Position numbers and translations under genes: made by a program. This document shows, one piece after another, positions 1-6,192 of a stretch of DNA of 7,458 nt. Source of the stretch: Cuniculiplasma sp. (GTDB taxonomy: Archaea; Thermoplasmatota; Thermoplasmata; Thermoplasmatales; Thermoplasmataceae); assembly GCA_023256455.1 (NCBI GenBank), contig JAGDXN010000058.1, forward strand, positions 10,487 through 17,944. The letters are read 5' to 3'. The notes below the pieces were generated by a model that was given only the letters and a program-made list of their open reading frames with translations, ran no database searches and was not told the origin of the DNA. The stretch's first letter is position 1, and each line of letters starts with the position of its first letter.

Positions 1-928
1 CGGTCTAAAATCTACCATAAGAAGCTGGCCTGAGATTGAAGGCAATCCAAAGATTCAGTCCTTTGCTGGCTATAAGGTAGGTATGACTCATGTTGAGATG
101 GTGGATTACAGAAAGAACAGTACCACAGCCGGAAGGAATATTATGGCTGCAGTTACTGTTGTTGAAGTTCCACCGGCAAAGGTTATTGCCCTCAGGACTT
201 ACAGGGAAACAGAGGATGGGCTAAAGGTTTCCTTTGAAAAGTGGGCAGACAACCTTGACAAGGAACTGTATGAGGTTATACCGGAAGCTAAGAAAAGGGA
301 AGAGAAGAAGATACCATCTGATGTGTCAGAAGTCAGGGTTCTGCTTATGCTCAGGCCCAGTCTGGTCACAGGTGTTCCCAAGAAGGTTCCCGATATATTT
401 GAGGCAAGAATTGGTGGATCGACCATAGACGCAAGGCTCAAATATGCTCAGGAAAAACTTGGAAAGGAGATCGAATTCTCTGACTTTTCAAAGGCAGGAA
501 ACTTTGTTGATGTCATATCTGTAACAAAGGGTAAGGGTTTCACGGGACACGTGGAGAGATTTGGAGTAAAGCTTCTTCCAAGGAAGAACAGGAAGCACAG
601 AAGAATGATAGGTACTCTTGGTCCATGGCATCCTGACTGGATAAGATGGCAGGTTCCACAGGCAGGTCAGATGGGTACACACCAGAGGACGCAGCATAAT
701 ATGAGAATCATCAAGTATGCAAAATCACAGGGCGCTGATGATATTAATGTGAAAGGTGGATTTGTGAATTATGGATTGGTAAGAACCAATTATGTTCTGA
801 TCCATGGTTCAGTTCCCGGTTCAGTTAAGAGATTGATAAAGTTCAGAGATCCCGCAAGGCAGAAAACACCTTCAGTGGAGAACCTCCAGATTTCATACAT
901 TTCAAGAGAATCAAAGCAGGGTGATTAA
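1..928 (+). CDS. rpl3: Large-subunit ribosomal protein L3 (uL3), 5' end missing
   Basis: This is a 50S subunit protein that binds 23S rRNA and reaches toward the peptidyl-transferase centre. The reading frame is open from base 2 and encodes about 308 residues. The part before the first ATG at 83 already reads as L3 (RSWPEI, then FAGYKVGMTHV), so that ATG is internal and the true start lies before the window. Archaeal L3 proteins are usually about 330-350 residues, so roughly 20-40 are missing. Diagnostic segments are GKGFTGHVERFGVKL near 530-575 and GPWHPDWIRWQVPQAGQMG near 620-675, the conserved L3 core with its tryptophan/histidine loop. The stop is at 926-928, two bases before the L4 start, and its last codons contain the L4 SD. 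L3 at the head of L4-L23-L2 is the usual archaeal order. Identification is very secure. Confidence 0.97.
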   Translation, partial: GLKSTIRSWPEIEGNPKIQSFAGYKVGMTHVEMVDYRKNSTTAGRNIMAAVTVVEVPPAKVIALRTYRETEDGLKVSFEKWADNLDKELYEVIPEAKKREEKKIPSDVSEVRVLLMLRPSLVTGVPKKVPDIFEARIGGSTIDARLKYAQEKLGKEIEFSDFSKAGNFVDVISVTKGKGFTGHVERFGVKLLPRKNRKHRRMIGTLGPWHPDWIRWQVPQAGQMGTHQRTQHNMRIIKYAKSQGADDINVKGGFVNYGLVRTNYVLIHGSVPGSVKRLIKFRDPARQKTPSVENLQISYISRESKQGD

Positions 929-930
929 AA

Positions 931-1689
931 ATGAAAACACAGATATATTCAGTTGATGGAGACAGCAAGGGAGAGATAGAACTGCCTGATGTCTTTTCAT
1001 TTAAGCTCAGGGAAGATATTCTTGTTAAGGCTTTCAGGATTATATCCCTTTCAAACAGGCATCCCTATGGATCCTCTCCGCTTGCAGGAACAAGAAGGGT
1101 TGGCCACACATCAAGGCCAGGTATGGGTATATCAAGAATGCCCAGAATCGCTGGAAGTTCAAGGGCTGTTGAAATGGGCAGCACAAAGGGAGGAAGGAGT
1201 GCCCATTCCCCAAGGTCCAGCAAGAACCTTATCCTTCACATTAACAAAAAGGAGAAGGCCATAGCATGGAAGACTGCAGTGGCAATGACTGCAAATGCAG
1301 ACCTTGTGAAAAAGAGGGGTCACCAGTTCTCCGATGAACTGAAATTCCCCGTTGTTGTTGAGGATAAAATTAACAGCATAAACAAGGCAAAGGAGGCAAA
1401 GGTGTTCCTTGAGAATCTTGGTGTATGGGATGACATTGAGAGGGCAAAGGAAAAGACAAAGATCAGGGCAGGAAGGGGAAAAATGAGGAACAGAAAATAC
1501 AGGACGCCAAAAAGCATCCTTATTGTTTCTCAGAGCCCATCCAGCTTGAAGGCATTCAAGTCCCTTCCGGGAGTTGATATTGCCTATTCAAAGAATATTT
1601 CCATATCAAAGCTTGCTCCCGGAGGAGTGGGTGGAAGGTTGGTTATATACACAGAAGGTTCAATTAAGGAAATGGCAGGTGAACAGTAA
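931..1689 (+). CDS. rpl4: Large-subunit ribosomal protein L4 (archaeal L4e type, uL4)
   Basis: L4 is a 50S protein with a globular domain on the subunit surface and a long loop that lines the peptide exit tunnel. This copy has 252 residues, normal for archaea. The loop is visible at about residues 42-75 as NRHPYGSSPLAGTRRVGHTSRPG, followed by ISRMPRI; this Arg/Gly-rich stretch typifies the archaeal/eukaryotic form. A second conserved block, KTKIRAGRGKMRNRKY, lies near residues 176-191. The ATG at 931 is preceded by GGTGAT at 920-925, five bases away and inside the end of L3. The stop overlaps the L23 start by one base (TAATG). In E. coli L4 also represses its own operon, but nothing here shows the leader structure needed for that. 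Confidence 0.97.
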   Translation: MKTQIYSVDGDSKGEIELPDVFSFKLREDILVKAFRIISLSNRHPYGSSPLAGTRRVGHTSRPGMGISRMPRIAGSSRAVEMGSTKGGRSAHSPRSSKNLILHINKKEKAIAWKTAVAMTANADLVKKRGHQFSDELKFPVVVEDKINSINKAKEAKVFLENLGVWDDIERAKEKTKIRAGRGKMRNRKYRTPKSILIVSQSPSSLKAFKSLPGVDIAYSKNISISKLAPGGVGGRLVIYTEGSIKEMAGEQ

Positions 1690-1937
1690 TGGATTACATA
1701 ATATCTCCAGTGGCAACAGAAAAGACCATGCTTAACGGACAGAAGGAAAACAAGCTCACCTTCATAGTCGCCAGGGAGGCAAAAAAGGCAGATGTTGCCA
1801 GGGAAGTTGAGGATAAGTTCAGTGTGAAGGTCACAAAGGTAAATATTCTCAGGACGAAGAGAGGCAAGAAGGCCATTGTCACTCTGGATCAGTCATACAA
1901 TGCTGAGGAGATTGGAGAGAGGATAGGAATATATTGA
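1689..1937 (+). CDS. rpl23: Large-subunit ribosomal protein L23 (uL23)
   Basis: L23 sits at the mouth of the 50S exit tunnel and is the docking point for the signal recognition particle. The product has 82 residues, the compact length usual for archaeal L23. The N-terminal motif SPVATEKTM (residues 6-14) and the central ENKLTFIV and VKVTKVNILRTKRGKKA segments match the family; the C terminus IGERIGIY corresponds to the usual archaeal ending. The start ATG shares one base with the L4 stop and has AGGTGA at 1677-1682, six bases upstream inside L4. The L23 stop lies within the L2 SD region. No oddities seen. Confidence 0.96.
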   Translation: MDYIISPVATEKTMLNGQKENKLTFIVAREAKKADVAREVEDKFSVKVTKVNILRTKRGKKAIVTLDQSYNAEEIGERIGIY

Positions 1938-1946
1938 GGTGAACGT

Positions 1947-2642
1947 ATGGGTAAACGAATTATAACGCAGAGAAGGGGAAAGGGAGGACTTGTATACCAG
2001 AGTCCAAGCCACAGGCATCTTGCACCTATGAGAATGCCTGCCGATGGTGTATACAGGGTAAAGGATATAGTGCACGCTCCCGGAAGGAACTCCCCTGTTC
2101 TTTTATTAAAGGGTGAAAATGGAAAGGAATCATACCAGATTGCATTTAATGGTGCATATGTGGATCAGAACATTAGAGTGGGAAGGGTTGAGAATCCAAA
2201 GTCGGGAGATTCCACATTTTTAGGCTTGATTCCAGATGGTTCCTTTGTTTACAACATAGAAACTGTCCCTGGAGATGGCGGGAAACTTTGCAGGACAGCA
2301 GGTGCTGCATCACAGGTAATAAGTCATGGTGACTTGGTTTCCATAAAGCTACCATCAGGAGCCATAAAAAACCTGAATCCACAGTGCAGGGCCACTGTTG
2401 GATATGTTGCAGGAACGGGTGCAAAGGATATTCCTGTACTTAAGGCAGGAAGGAAAGTACACTACTTACAGAGCAAGGCAAAGAGGCCGTTCTCAGTGAG
2501 GGGTGTAGCAATGAATGCCATTAACCATCCCCATGGAGGAGGAAACCATCAGCACGTGGGAAGACCCAGCACCGTTGGAAGGGGTACACCTCCAGGAAGG
2601 AAGGTTGGAAGGTTGTCACCACAGAGGAGGAAGATTAAATGA
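1947..2642 (+). CDS. rpl2: Large-subunit ribosomal protein L2 (uL2)
   Basis: L2 is one of the most conserved 50S proteins; it binds 23S rRNA near the peptidyl-transferase centre and supports subunit association. The product is 231 residues, close to the archaeal norm of about 235-240. It opens with the family signature [13 protein letters not shown]; the RNA-binding OB-like and SH3-like regions follow. The C-terminal loop [14 protein letters not shown] contains His194 and His196, the region holding the conserved histidine linked to peptidyl-transferase function in bacteria. It ends with [14 protein letters not shown], the family's basic tail. The ATG at 1947 follows GAGGTGA at 1936-1942, which includes the last two bases of the L23 stop. 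Its stop overlaps the S19 ATG (ATGA). Confidence 0.97.
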   Translation: MGKRIITQRRGKGGLVYQSPSHRHLAPMRMPADGVYRVKDIVHAPGRNSPVLLLKGENGKESYQIAFNGAYVDQNIRVGRVENPKSGDSTFLGLIPDGSFVYNIETVPGDGGKLCRTAGAASQVISHGDLVSIKLPSGAIKNLNPQCRATVGYVAGTGAKDIPVLKAGRKVHYLQSKAKRPFSVRGVAMNAINHPHGGGNHQHVGRPSTVGRGTPPGRKVGRLSPQRRKIK

Positions 2643-3094
2643 CGACAAACAGACAGGCTTCGGCCAAGTCAATAAGAAGAAGGTCAAGAAAGTCACAGAA
2701 AGTGGCAATGGGCAGATCAAAGGAGTTCAAATACAGGGGCTTTACCCTTGAGGAACTCCAGAAGATGGACAGGGAAAAACTCCTGCAGATTCTTCCCGCA
2801 AGGGCAAGAAGAAGCCTTAAGAGGGAAATGGGACCTGACCAGAAAATACTGGTAAGAAGATTGATGAATACAAAGAAGGAGCTCAAGACTCACGTAAGAG
2901 ATCTCATAATTCTTCCAAGGTATGTTGGAAAAATAATCCAGGTGCATAATGGTAATGGTTACGTGAAGTTTGAAATAAAGCCTGAAATGATCGGACATTA
3001 TCTTGGAGAGTTTGCACTTACAAGGAAAGAGGTTAAACACTCTGGACCGGGAGTTGGAGCAACAAGGTCATCAAAGTTTATGCCGTTGAAGTGA
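2639..3094 (+). CDS. rps19: Small-subunit ribosomal protein S19 (uS19), basic N-terminal extension
   Basis: S19 sits in the 30S head near the A-site tRNA and pairs with S13. The product is 151 residues. The family core starts at [13 protein letters not shown] (about residue 28) and includes [11 protein letters not shown] (52-62), [13 protein letters not shown] (85-97), [16 protein letters not shown] (115-130) and the ending [14 protein letters not shown]. Before the core is a stretch of about 27 residues with 10 Arg/Lys in the first 28. I chose the ATG at 2639 because it overlaps the L2 stop as ATGA and has GAGGAGG at 2624-2630, eight bases upstream. The internal Met24 codon at 2708 has no good SD, although a start there would give a length closer to the core. 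Confidence 0.95.
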   Translation: MTTNRQASAKSIRRRSRKSQKVAMGRSKEFKYRGFTLEELQKMDREKLLQILPARARRSLKREMGPDQKILVRRLMNTKKELKTHVRDLIILPRYVGKIIQVHNGNGYVKFEIKPEMIGHYLGEFALTRKEVKHSGPGVGATRSSKFMPLK

Positions 3095-3100
3095 TGTAAA

Positions 3101-3550
3101 ATGAAAGGATATTCAATAGAAGAGATACCAGAAAAATCTGCAAGGGCGATGAAAAAGGGATGCAACATCTCCCCCAAGGACGCAGTAAATATAGCACATA
3201 ACATAAGGGGAATGAATCTCACAAAGGCCATGGATTTCCTGAACAGGGTTATAAAGAAGGAGGAGCCTGTAAGATACTTCAGGTACCTCGACTCAGTCTC
3301 CCACAGGAAGGGTGCAGGACCCGGCAGATATCCGGTTAAGGCATGCGAGCACTTCATCCAGCTTCTCGAGAACGTTGAAGCAAATGCTGAATTCAAAGGT
3401 CTTGATACAGATAATTTAAAAATTATCTATGTGAGCGCAGACAAGGGAATGATTCTTAAGAGATATATGCCAAAGGCTTACGGAAGGGCAGGAGCAAACA
3501 ACAGGGATCTTGTAAATCTTTCCGTTGTGGTGGAAGAGGTGGAACAGTGA
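3101..3550 (+). CDS. rpl22: Large-subunit ribosomal protein L22 (archaeal L22/L17e type, uL22)
   Basis: L22 contacts several 23S rRNA domains, and its long hairpin lines the peptide exit tunnel beside L4. The product has 149 residues, normal for archaea. Archaeal hallmarks are [17 protein letters not shown] (65-81) and [19 protein letters not shown] (88-106), followed by the hairpin with [10 protein letters not shown] (121-130). The start at 3101 lies six bases after the S19 stop; the nearest SD-like match is the short GTGAT at 3091-3095, so this is one of the weaker initiation signals in the cluster. The final codons include GAGGTG and a GTGA overlap that start S3. Confidence 0.96.
   Translation: MKGYSIEEIPEKSARAMKKGCNISPKDAVNIAHNIRGMNLTKAMDFLNRVIKKEEPVRYFRYLDSVSHRKGAGPGRYPVKACEHFIQLLENVEANAEFKGLDTDNLKIIYVSADKGMILKRYMPKAYGRAGANNRDLVNLSVVVEEVEQ
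3536..3541 (+). promoter_or_regulatory. Shine-Dalgarno deciding the GTG start of S3
   Basis: GAGGTG lies five bases before the GTG at 3547, inside the last codons of L22. Together with the GTGA overlap it supports the non-ATG start and coupled translation of L22 and S3. Confidence 0.75.
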
Positions 3551-4212
3551 AGGAGAGAAAGTTTATCAATGAAAATATAAAGAGGCTTCTGGTTACAGAA
3601 TATATCAAGAGAGAAACTGACAGCGCAGGTTTCGGCGGAATTGAAATGAAGAGAAATCTCCTTGACACATCCATAAGGCTGGTTGTAAATAAGCCTGGAC
3701 TGGTAATTGGAAGAAGAGGATCCAAGGTTCAGGAGATCGAGGAAACCCTCAGAAGAAAATACAAGATAGAGGGGCCAAGGATAGAGGTCATGGAGGTCAG
3801 AGACCCCGATCTGAATCCGCAGATTGTCTCCAAGAAAGTGGCCATGTCTCTGGAGAAGGGATGGGCATACAGAAAGGCAGGGAACACAGCCCTGAGAAGG
3901 ATAATCGAAAGCGATGCCAGAGGTGTCATGATAAAGATAGGAGGAAAGATATCTGGAGAGAGGGCAAGGTCCCAGAAATTCTTCTACGGTTCCATAAAAT
4001 ACTCCGGCGAACCTGCAAGGTCCGGCATTGAATATGGCTTTGCAACGGCCAAACTCAAGCTGGGTATAATAGGGGTATCTGTGAGAATACTGAACAAGAA
4101 GTATAAGCTTCCTGATGACATTATTGTCAGGAAGGAACTTTTAATGAAGGAGGAGGTTGTAAATAGTGGCAGAGTTGAGAGCGAACAAATTGAGGGAAAT
4201 GAGCCGAACTGA
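3547..4212 (+). CDS. rps3: Small-subunit ribosomal protein S3 (uS3), GTG start
   Basis: S3 lies at the mRNA entry channel of the 30S subunit. The product is 221 residues. It begins [19 protein letters not shown], the archaeal S3 N terminus, followed by a type II KH RNA-binding domain with the GRRG loop at residues 55-58 ([12 protein letters not shown]). The C-terminal S3 domain is clear from [20 protein letters not shown] (126-145) to [19 protein letters not shown]. The start is GTG at 3547, overlapping the L22 stop as GTGA, with GAGGTG at 3536-3541. After about residue 197 the sequence becomes a Glu-rich tail without a clear family match; residues 207-221 are encoded in the region shared with L29. 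Confidence 0.96.
   Translation: MKERKFINENIKRLLVTEYIKRETDSAGFGGIEMKRNLLDTSIRLVVNKPGLVIGRRGSKVQEIEETLRRKYKIEGPRIEVMEVRDPDLNPQIVSKKVAMSLEKGWAYRKAGNTALRRIIESDARGVMIKIGGKISGERARSQKFFYGSIKYSGEPARSGIEYGFATAKLKLGIIGVSVRILNKKYKLPDDIIVRKELLMKEEVVNSGRVESEQIEGNEPN
4149..4157 (+). promoter_or_regulatory. Shine-Dalgarno for L29 inside S3
   Basis: GGAGGAGGT ends eight bases before the GTG at 4166. It sits within the S3 Glu-rich tail (the KEEV codons) and is among the strongest SD matches in the window. It is the main support for the L29 start that overlaps S3 by 47 bases. Confidence 0.85.
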
Positions 4213-4372
4213 GAGAGATGAAAAGATGAAGGAACTTAAAGAGTCCCTTCTCAGGCAGAGGGCAAGTGTAGCTATGGGTGGGGCGCCACTCAATCCCGGT
4301 CTGATAAGATCCATAAGGAGACAGATTGCCAGGATTGAAACGCTTAACCACGCGGAGGAAATTAAAAGATGA
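4166..4372 (+). CDS. rpl29: Large-subunit ribosomal protein L29 (uL29), GTG start
   Basis: L29 is a small helical 50S protein next to L23 at the exit tunnel. The product is 68 residues, typical for the family. It reads [20 protein letters not shown], then [37 protein letters not shown], which is the archaeal L29 pattern including the GGAP-NPG-IR-IRR block. The start is GTG at 4166, with a strong SD at 4149-4157. This start lies 47 bases inside the end of S3, in a different frame. Starting later would remove the conserved N-terminal helix, so I favour 4166. The stop overlaps the aIF1 ATG as ATGA. Confidence 0.94.
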   Translation: MAELRANKLREMSRTERDEKMKELKESLLRQRASVAMGGAPLNPGLIRSIRRQIARIETLNHAEEIKR

Positions 4373-4671
4373 AGGATAAAAACTTTACAGGAATACCCAA
4401 GGAACTACAGCCGTGGGATGGTTTCACCAGGGACACGCAGGCAGTGAGGATAACGGTGGACAAGAGGAGATATGGTAAGAACGTTACCATTATCGAGGGC
4501 ATCGATCCAAAGTCTGAAAACATAGAGGATATAGCAAAGACACTGAAAAGGAAGGTTGCCTCTGGTGGAACCGTTAAGGATGGAAAGACCATTGAGCTTC
4601 AGGGTGATCACAGGGATTCTGTAAAGAAATATCTTGAGGAAATGGGTTTCAGAACGGAGGTCGTTGGCTGA
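4369..4671 (+). CDS. Translation initiation factor aIF1 (SUI1/eIF1 family), cysteine-free
   Basis: aIF1 binds the 30S subunit and helps the initiator tRNA select the correct start codon. The product is 100 residues, matching archaeal SUI1 proteins. The SUI1 domain runs from about residue 27 to the end: VRITVDKRRYGKNVTIIEGID, then LKRKVASGGTVKDGKTIELQGDH and KKYLEEMGF, with the basic loop and the GGTVKD and ELQGDH motifs intact. The N terminus keeps GIPKEL, but the cysteines that many archaeal homologues have around this point (pattern C-x-x-C-G-L-P-x-E-L-C-x-C) are absent, and the whole protein contains no Cys. The ATG overlaps the L29 stop; GGAGG at 4354-4358 is ten bases upstream. Placement between L29 and rnp1 is typical of euryarchaea. 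Confidence 0.93.
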   Translation: MKDKNFTGIPKELQPWDGFTRDTQAVRITVDKRRYGKNVTIIEGIDPKSENIEDIAKTLKRKVASGGTVKDGKTIELQGDHRDSVKKYLEEMGFRTEVVG

Positions 4672-4958
4672 TGTTTGAACTCATCGCCGGGGAATTCCTT
4701 GGAAGGGAAATAACGGTTGTGGAATCTACGAATCCCACCATTGAAGGCATAAAGGGATCTGTTGTAAACGAGACAAAAAATATGTTCCTTATTGCCTCCA
4801 GTGGCAGGGTTATCAAGGTTCCAAAGTCCATATGCCGTTTCTCCATTAATATGGGGGAAAGGAAATTCGTCGTCGATGGGAAATTCATATGCTACAGGCC
4901 TGAAAACCGTCTGAAAGAGATCAGGCGCATTACAAAGAGTATGAGGAAGGTGAAATAA
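4671..4958 (+). CDS. rnp1: RNase P protein component 1 (Rnp1, Rpp29/Pop4 family)
   Basis: Rnp1 is the archaeal homologue of eukaryotic Pop4/Rpp29. It pairs with Rnp4 (Rpp21) on the specificity domain of RNase P RNA, which trims the 5' leader of pre-tRNAs. The product is 95 residues, a usual archaeal length. The Sm-like barrel is visible: ELIAGEFLGREITVVESTNPTIEGIKGSVVNET (3-35), then MFLIASSGRVIKVPKSICRF, and the closing strand VVDGKFICYRPENRLKEI (67-84). The STNP and GIKG-VV-ET motifs are characteristic. The ATG shares one base with the aIF1 stop (TGATG), with GGAGGT at 4656-4661. A ribosomal role is not expected; the gene travels with this operon in many euryarchaea. Confidence 0.94.
   Translation: MFELIAGEFLGREITVVESTNPTIEGIKGSVVNETKNMFLIASSGRVIKVPKSICRFSINMGERKFVVDGKFICYRPENRLKEIRRITKSMRKVK
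4949..4953 (+). promoter_or_regulatory. Shine-Dalgarno deciding the TTG start of S17
   Basis: GGTGA, preceded by a further GAGG at 4943-4946, ends five bases before the TTG at 4959, the same spacing used by the ATG genes of this cluster that have a GGTGA motif. It lies in the last codons of Rnp1 and supports the TTG start. Confidence 0.75.
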
Positions 4959-5285
4959 TTGTCCAGAAATATTGGAATTGATGTAGAAGCTCCAGAAAGG
5001 GAGTGCAATGATAAAAAATGTCCTTTCCACTCAAATTTGAGTGTGAGGGGAGGAATTACCAGAGTTAAGGTAGTTTCAACTGCAATGGTTAACAGTGCTG
5101 TCGTTCAGAGAGAGTTCAGAACATTTAACAAGAAGTATGAAAGATATGAGAGGTCCTTTGCAAAATACCATGTCCATCTGCCAGAATGCATAGATGTGAA
5201 GGTTGGGGACGAGGTTCTCATAGCTGAATGCAGAAAGATAGCTAAAACAGTATCTCATGTTATAGTGGGTAAGGTGAAGAAATGA
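4959..5285 (+). CDS. rps17: Small-subunit ribosomal protein S17 (uS17), TTG start
   Basis: S17 is a primary 16S rRNA-binding protein with an OB fold in the 30S body. The product is 108 residues, as expected for archaea. The N terminus RNIGIDVEAPERECNDKKCPFHSNLSVRG contains Cys16 and Cys21 in the archaeal EC-x4-CPFH signature; Cys77 and Cys91 also occur in the conserved PECIDVKVGD and IAECRKIAKT segments. KYERYERSFAKYHVH is the typical central basic region. The start is TTG at 4959, directly after the Rnp1 stop with no gap, and GGTGA at 4949-4953 is five bases upstream. The next in-frame Met is at residue 43, which would delete the conserved N terminus, so the TTG start is well supported. Confidence 0.95.
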   Translation: MSRNIGIDVEAPERECNDKKCPFHSNLSVRGGITRVKVVSTAMVNSAVVQREFRTFNKKYERYERSFAKYHVHLPECIDVKVGDEVLIAECRKIAKTVSHVIVGKVKK

Positions 5286-5680
5286 AGGGAATAGCAGGCA
5301 GGCAGAGCAGGGGTCTTCCCCTTGGTGCAAGGATTCCATGTGCAGACAACAGCGGAGCAAAGATCATCAGTTTAATTGATGTCAAGGCATATCACGGTGT
5401 TGCCAGCAGAGTACCATCAGCCGGTGTGGGCGATCTGCTCATAGCAAGTGTTAAGAAAGGCGGCCCTGAGATGAGGGCCAAGGTAGTTTATGCAGTTGTT
5501 ATAAGACAGAAGAGGCCCTTCAGAAGGGCAGACGGATCCATAATATCCTTCGAGGAGAACGCAGCTGTGCTTGTTACTCCAGAGGGTGAGGTCAGGGGAT
5601 CTGAAATTAAGGGCCCGGTAGCAAGGGAAGCAGCAGAAAGATGGCCAAGGATTGCAGCAATTGCCTCCACCATAGTTTAA
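5282..5680 (+). CDS. rpl14: Large-subunit ribosomal protein L14 (uL14)
   Basis: L14 is a 50S protein at the subunit interface, forming intersubunit bridges with 16S rRNA. The product is 132 residues, the standard archaeal length. Family features are ARIPCADNSGAKIISLIDVKAYHG (16-39), VGDLLIASVKKGGPEMR (49-65), VVIRQKRPFRRADGSIISFEENAAVLV (72-98) and the ending KGPVAREAAERWPRIAAIASTIV, in which GPVARE is the usual C-terminal signature. The ATG overlaps the S17 stop as ATGA, with GGTGA at 5273-5277. Its stop sits at the first bases of the L24 SD region. Nothing unusual seen. Confidence 0.97.
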   Translation: MKGIAGRQSRGLPLGARIPCADNSGAKIISLIDVKAYHGVASRVPSAGVGDLLIASVKKGGPEMRAKVVYAVVIRQKRPFRRADGSIISFEENAAVLVTPEGEVRGSEIKGPVAREAAERWPRIAAIASTIV

Positions 5681-5691
5681 GGTGAAAGAAC

Positions 5692-6192
5692 ATGATAAAT
5701 AAGGTTAAGATAACACTTTCAAAGGATCTCAGGGAGAAACTGAAAATCAGGCAGTTCCCTGTTATGAAGGGTGATCTCGTAGAGGTCGTGAAAGGTGGCA
5801 GGAAAGGCGAGGGTGGCAAAGTATCCATGGTTGATCACAGGCATGGTATGATAGTCATTGAAGGCCTCAATATTGCAAAGGCCGACGGCAAGGAAAAGGC
5901 CTATGAAATTGCACCTGAGAAGGTTGTAATTAAAAAGCTTGATCTATCAGATTCAAAGAGAGAAGACAGGTTAAAGGCACTTGCAGCAGCAAAGGATGTT
6001 TCACTCACAGAGGAGATTATTGAGGAGACCAAAGTTATACCTGAACCTGAAGAGGTTGAGGAGAGCCAGACACCTGAAAGTGAAGCTGAGGAGAACTCAA
6101 CTCAGGAAGAGGAAGAAGCTCCGGAAGAAAATGAGGAATCAGAGAGTGATGGTAATTTAGAGGAGGAGAAAGAAGATGATAACGAAGAGTAA
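5692..6192 (+). CDS. rpl24: Large-subunit ribosomal protein L24 (uL24) with long acidic C-terminal tail
   Basis: L24 is an early-assembly 50S protein that binds the 5' region of 23S rRNA near the exit tunnel. The product is 166 residues, against about 115-125 for many archaeal L24 proteins. Residues 1-100 carry the family: an RQFPVMKGD entry and a KOW motif region (24-60, KGDLVEVVKGGRKGEGGKVSMVD and IVIEGLN), then the archaeal EKVVIKKLDLSDSKREDRLKALAAAK. From residue 107 to the end 31 of 60 residues are Asp or Glu and only two are Lys, with no predicted fold. The ATG at 5692 follows GGTGA at 5681-5685. The end overlaps S4e by 17 bases. The frame is open without interruption, so the tail is not a sequencing artefact visible here. 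Confidence 0.95.
   Translation: MINKVKITLSKDLREKLKIRQFPVMKGDLVEVVKGGRKGEGGKVSMVDHRHGMIVIEGLNIAKADGKEKAYEIAPEKVVIKKLDLSDSKREDRLKALAAAKDVSLTEEIIEETKVIPEPEEVEESQTPESEAEENSTQEEEEAPEENEESESDGNLEEEKEDDNEE
6010..6189 (+). other. Glu/Asp-rich low-complexity tail of L24 (residues 107-166)
   Basis: This stretch encodes 31 acidic residues among 60, with runs such as four Glu at residues 139-142, and few hydrophobic residues. The coding strand here is strongly purine-rich because of the GAA and GAG codons. The segment is likely disordered and solvent-exposed, in contrast to the basic character of the L24 core. It is a protein region within the L24 gene rather than a separate gene. Confidence 0.85.
6161..6168 (+). 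promoter_or_regulatory. Shine-Dalgarno for S4e within the L24 acidic tail
   Basis: AGGAGGAG ends seven bases before the S4e ATG at 6176. The same bases form the Glu157-Glu158-Glu159 codons of L24, so the site has both a coding and a ribosome-binding role. Confidence 0.8.

Noticed and set aside
83..85. ATG at 83 as the true start of L3
   Set aside because: The frame is open upstream to the window edge and encodes recognisable L3 residues before this Met, so the gene is simply cut by the window.
199..441. Antisense open frame opposite L3, and similar minus-strand frames throughout the window
   Set aside because: They lie opposite well-identified ribosomal protein genes, resemble no known protein and have no SD. 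Their Ser/Leu/Phe-rich composition is what purine-rich coding strands give when read in reverse.
989..1264. Plus-strand frame inside L4 (91 codons)
   Set aside because: It is an alternative frame of a clear L4 gene, with no family resemblance and no ribosome-binding site.
2515..2751. Plus-strand frame bridging the end of L2 and start of S19
   Set aside because: Both flanking genes are secure in other frames; the product is low-complexity and unlike any family I recognise.
4608..5030. 140-codon minus-strand frame opposite aIF1, Rnp1 and S17
   Set aside because: It is the longest antisense frame, but it spans three real genes and shows no conserved motif or start signal.
5681..5691. Possible internal promoter or terminator in the largest gap (L14-L24)
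   Set aside because: The gap is only 11 bases and is occupied by the L24 ribosome-binding site; there is no room for a TATA/BRE element and no T-rich terminator.
6005..6192. Purine-rich tract as a possible DNA repeat or regulatory element
   Set aside because: The bias follows from GAA/GAG codons of the L24 tail; no exact tandem unit or inverted repeat is evident.
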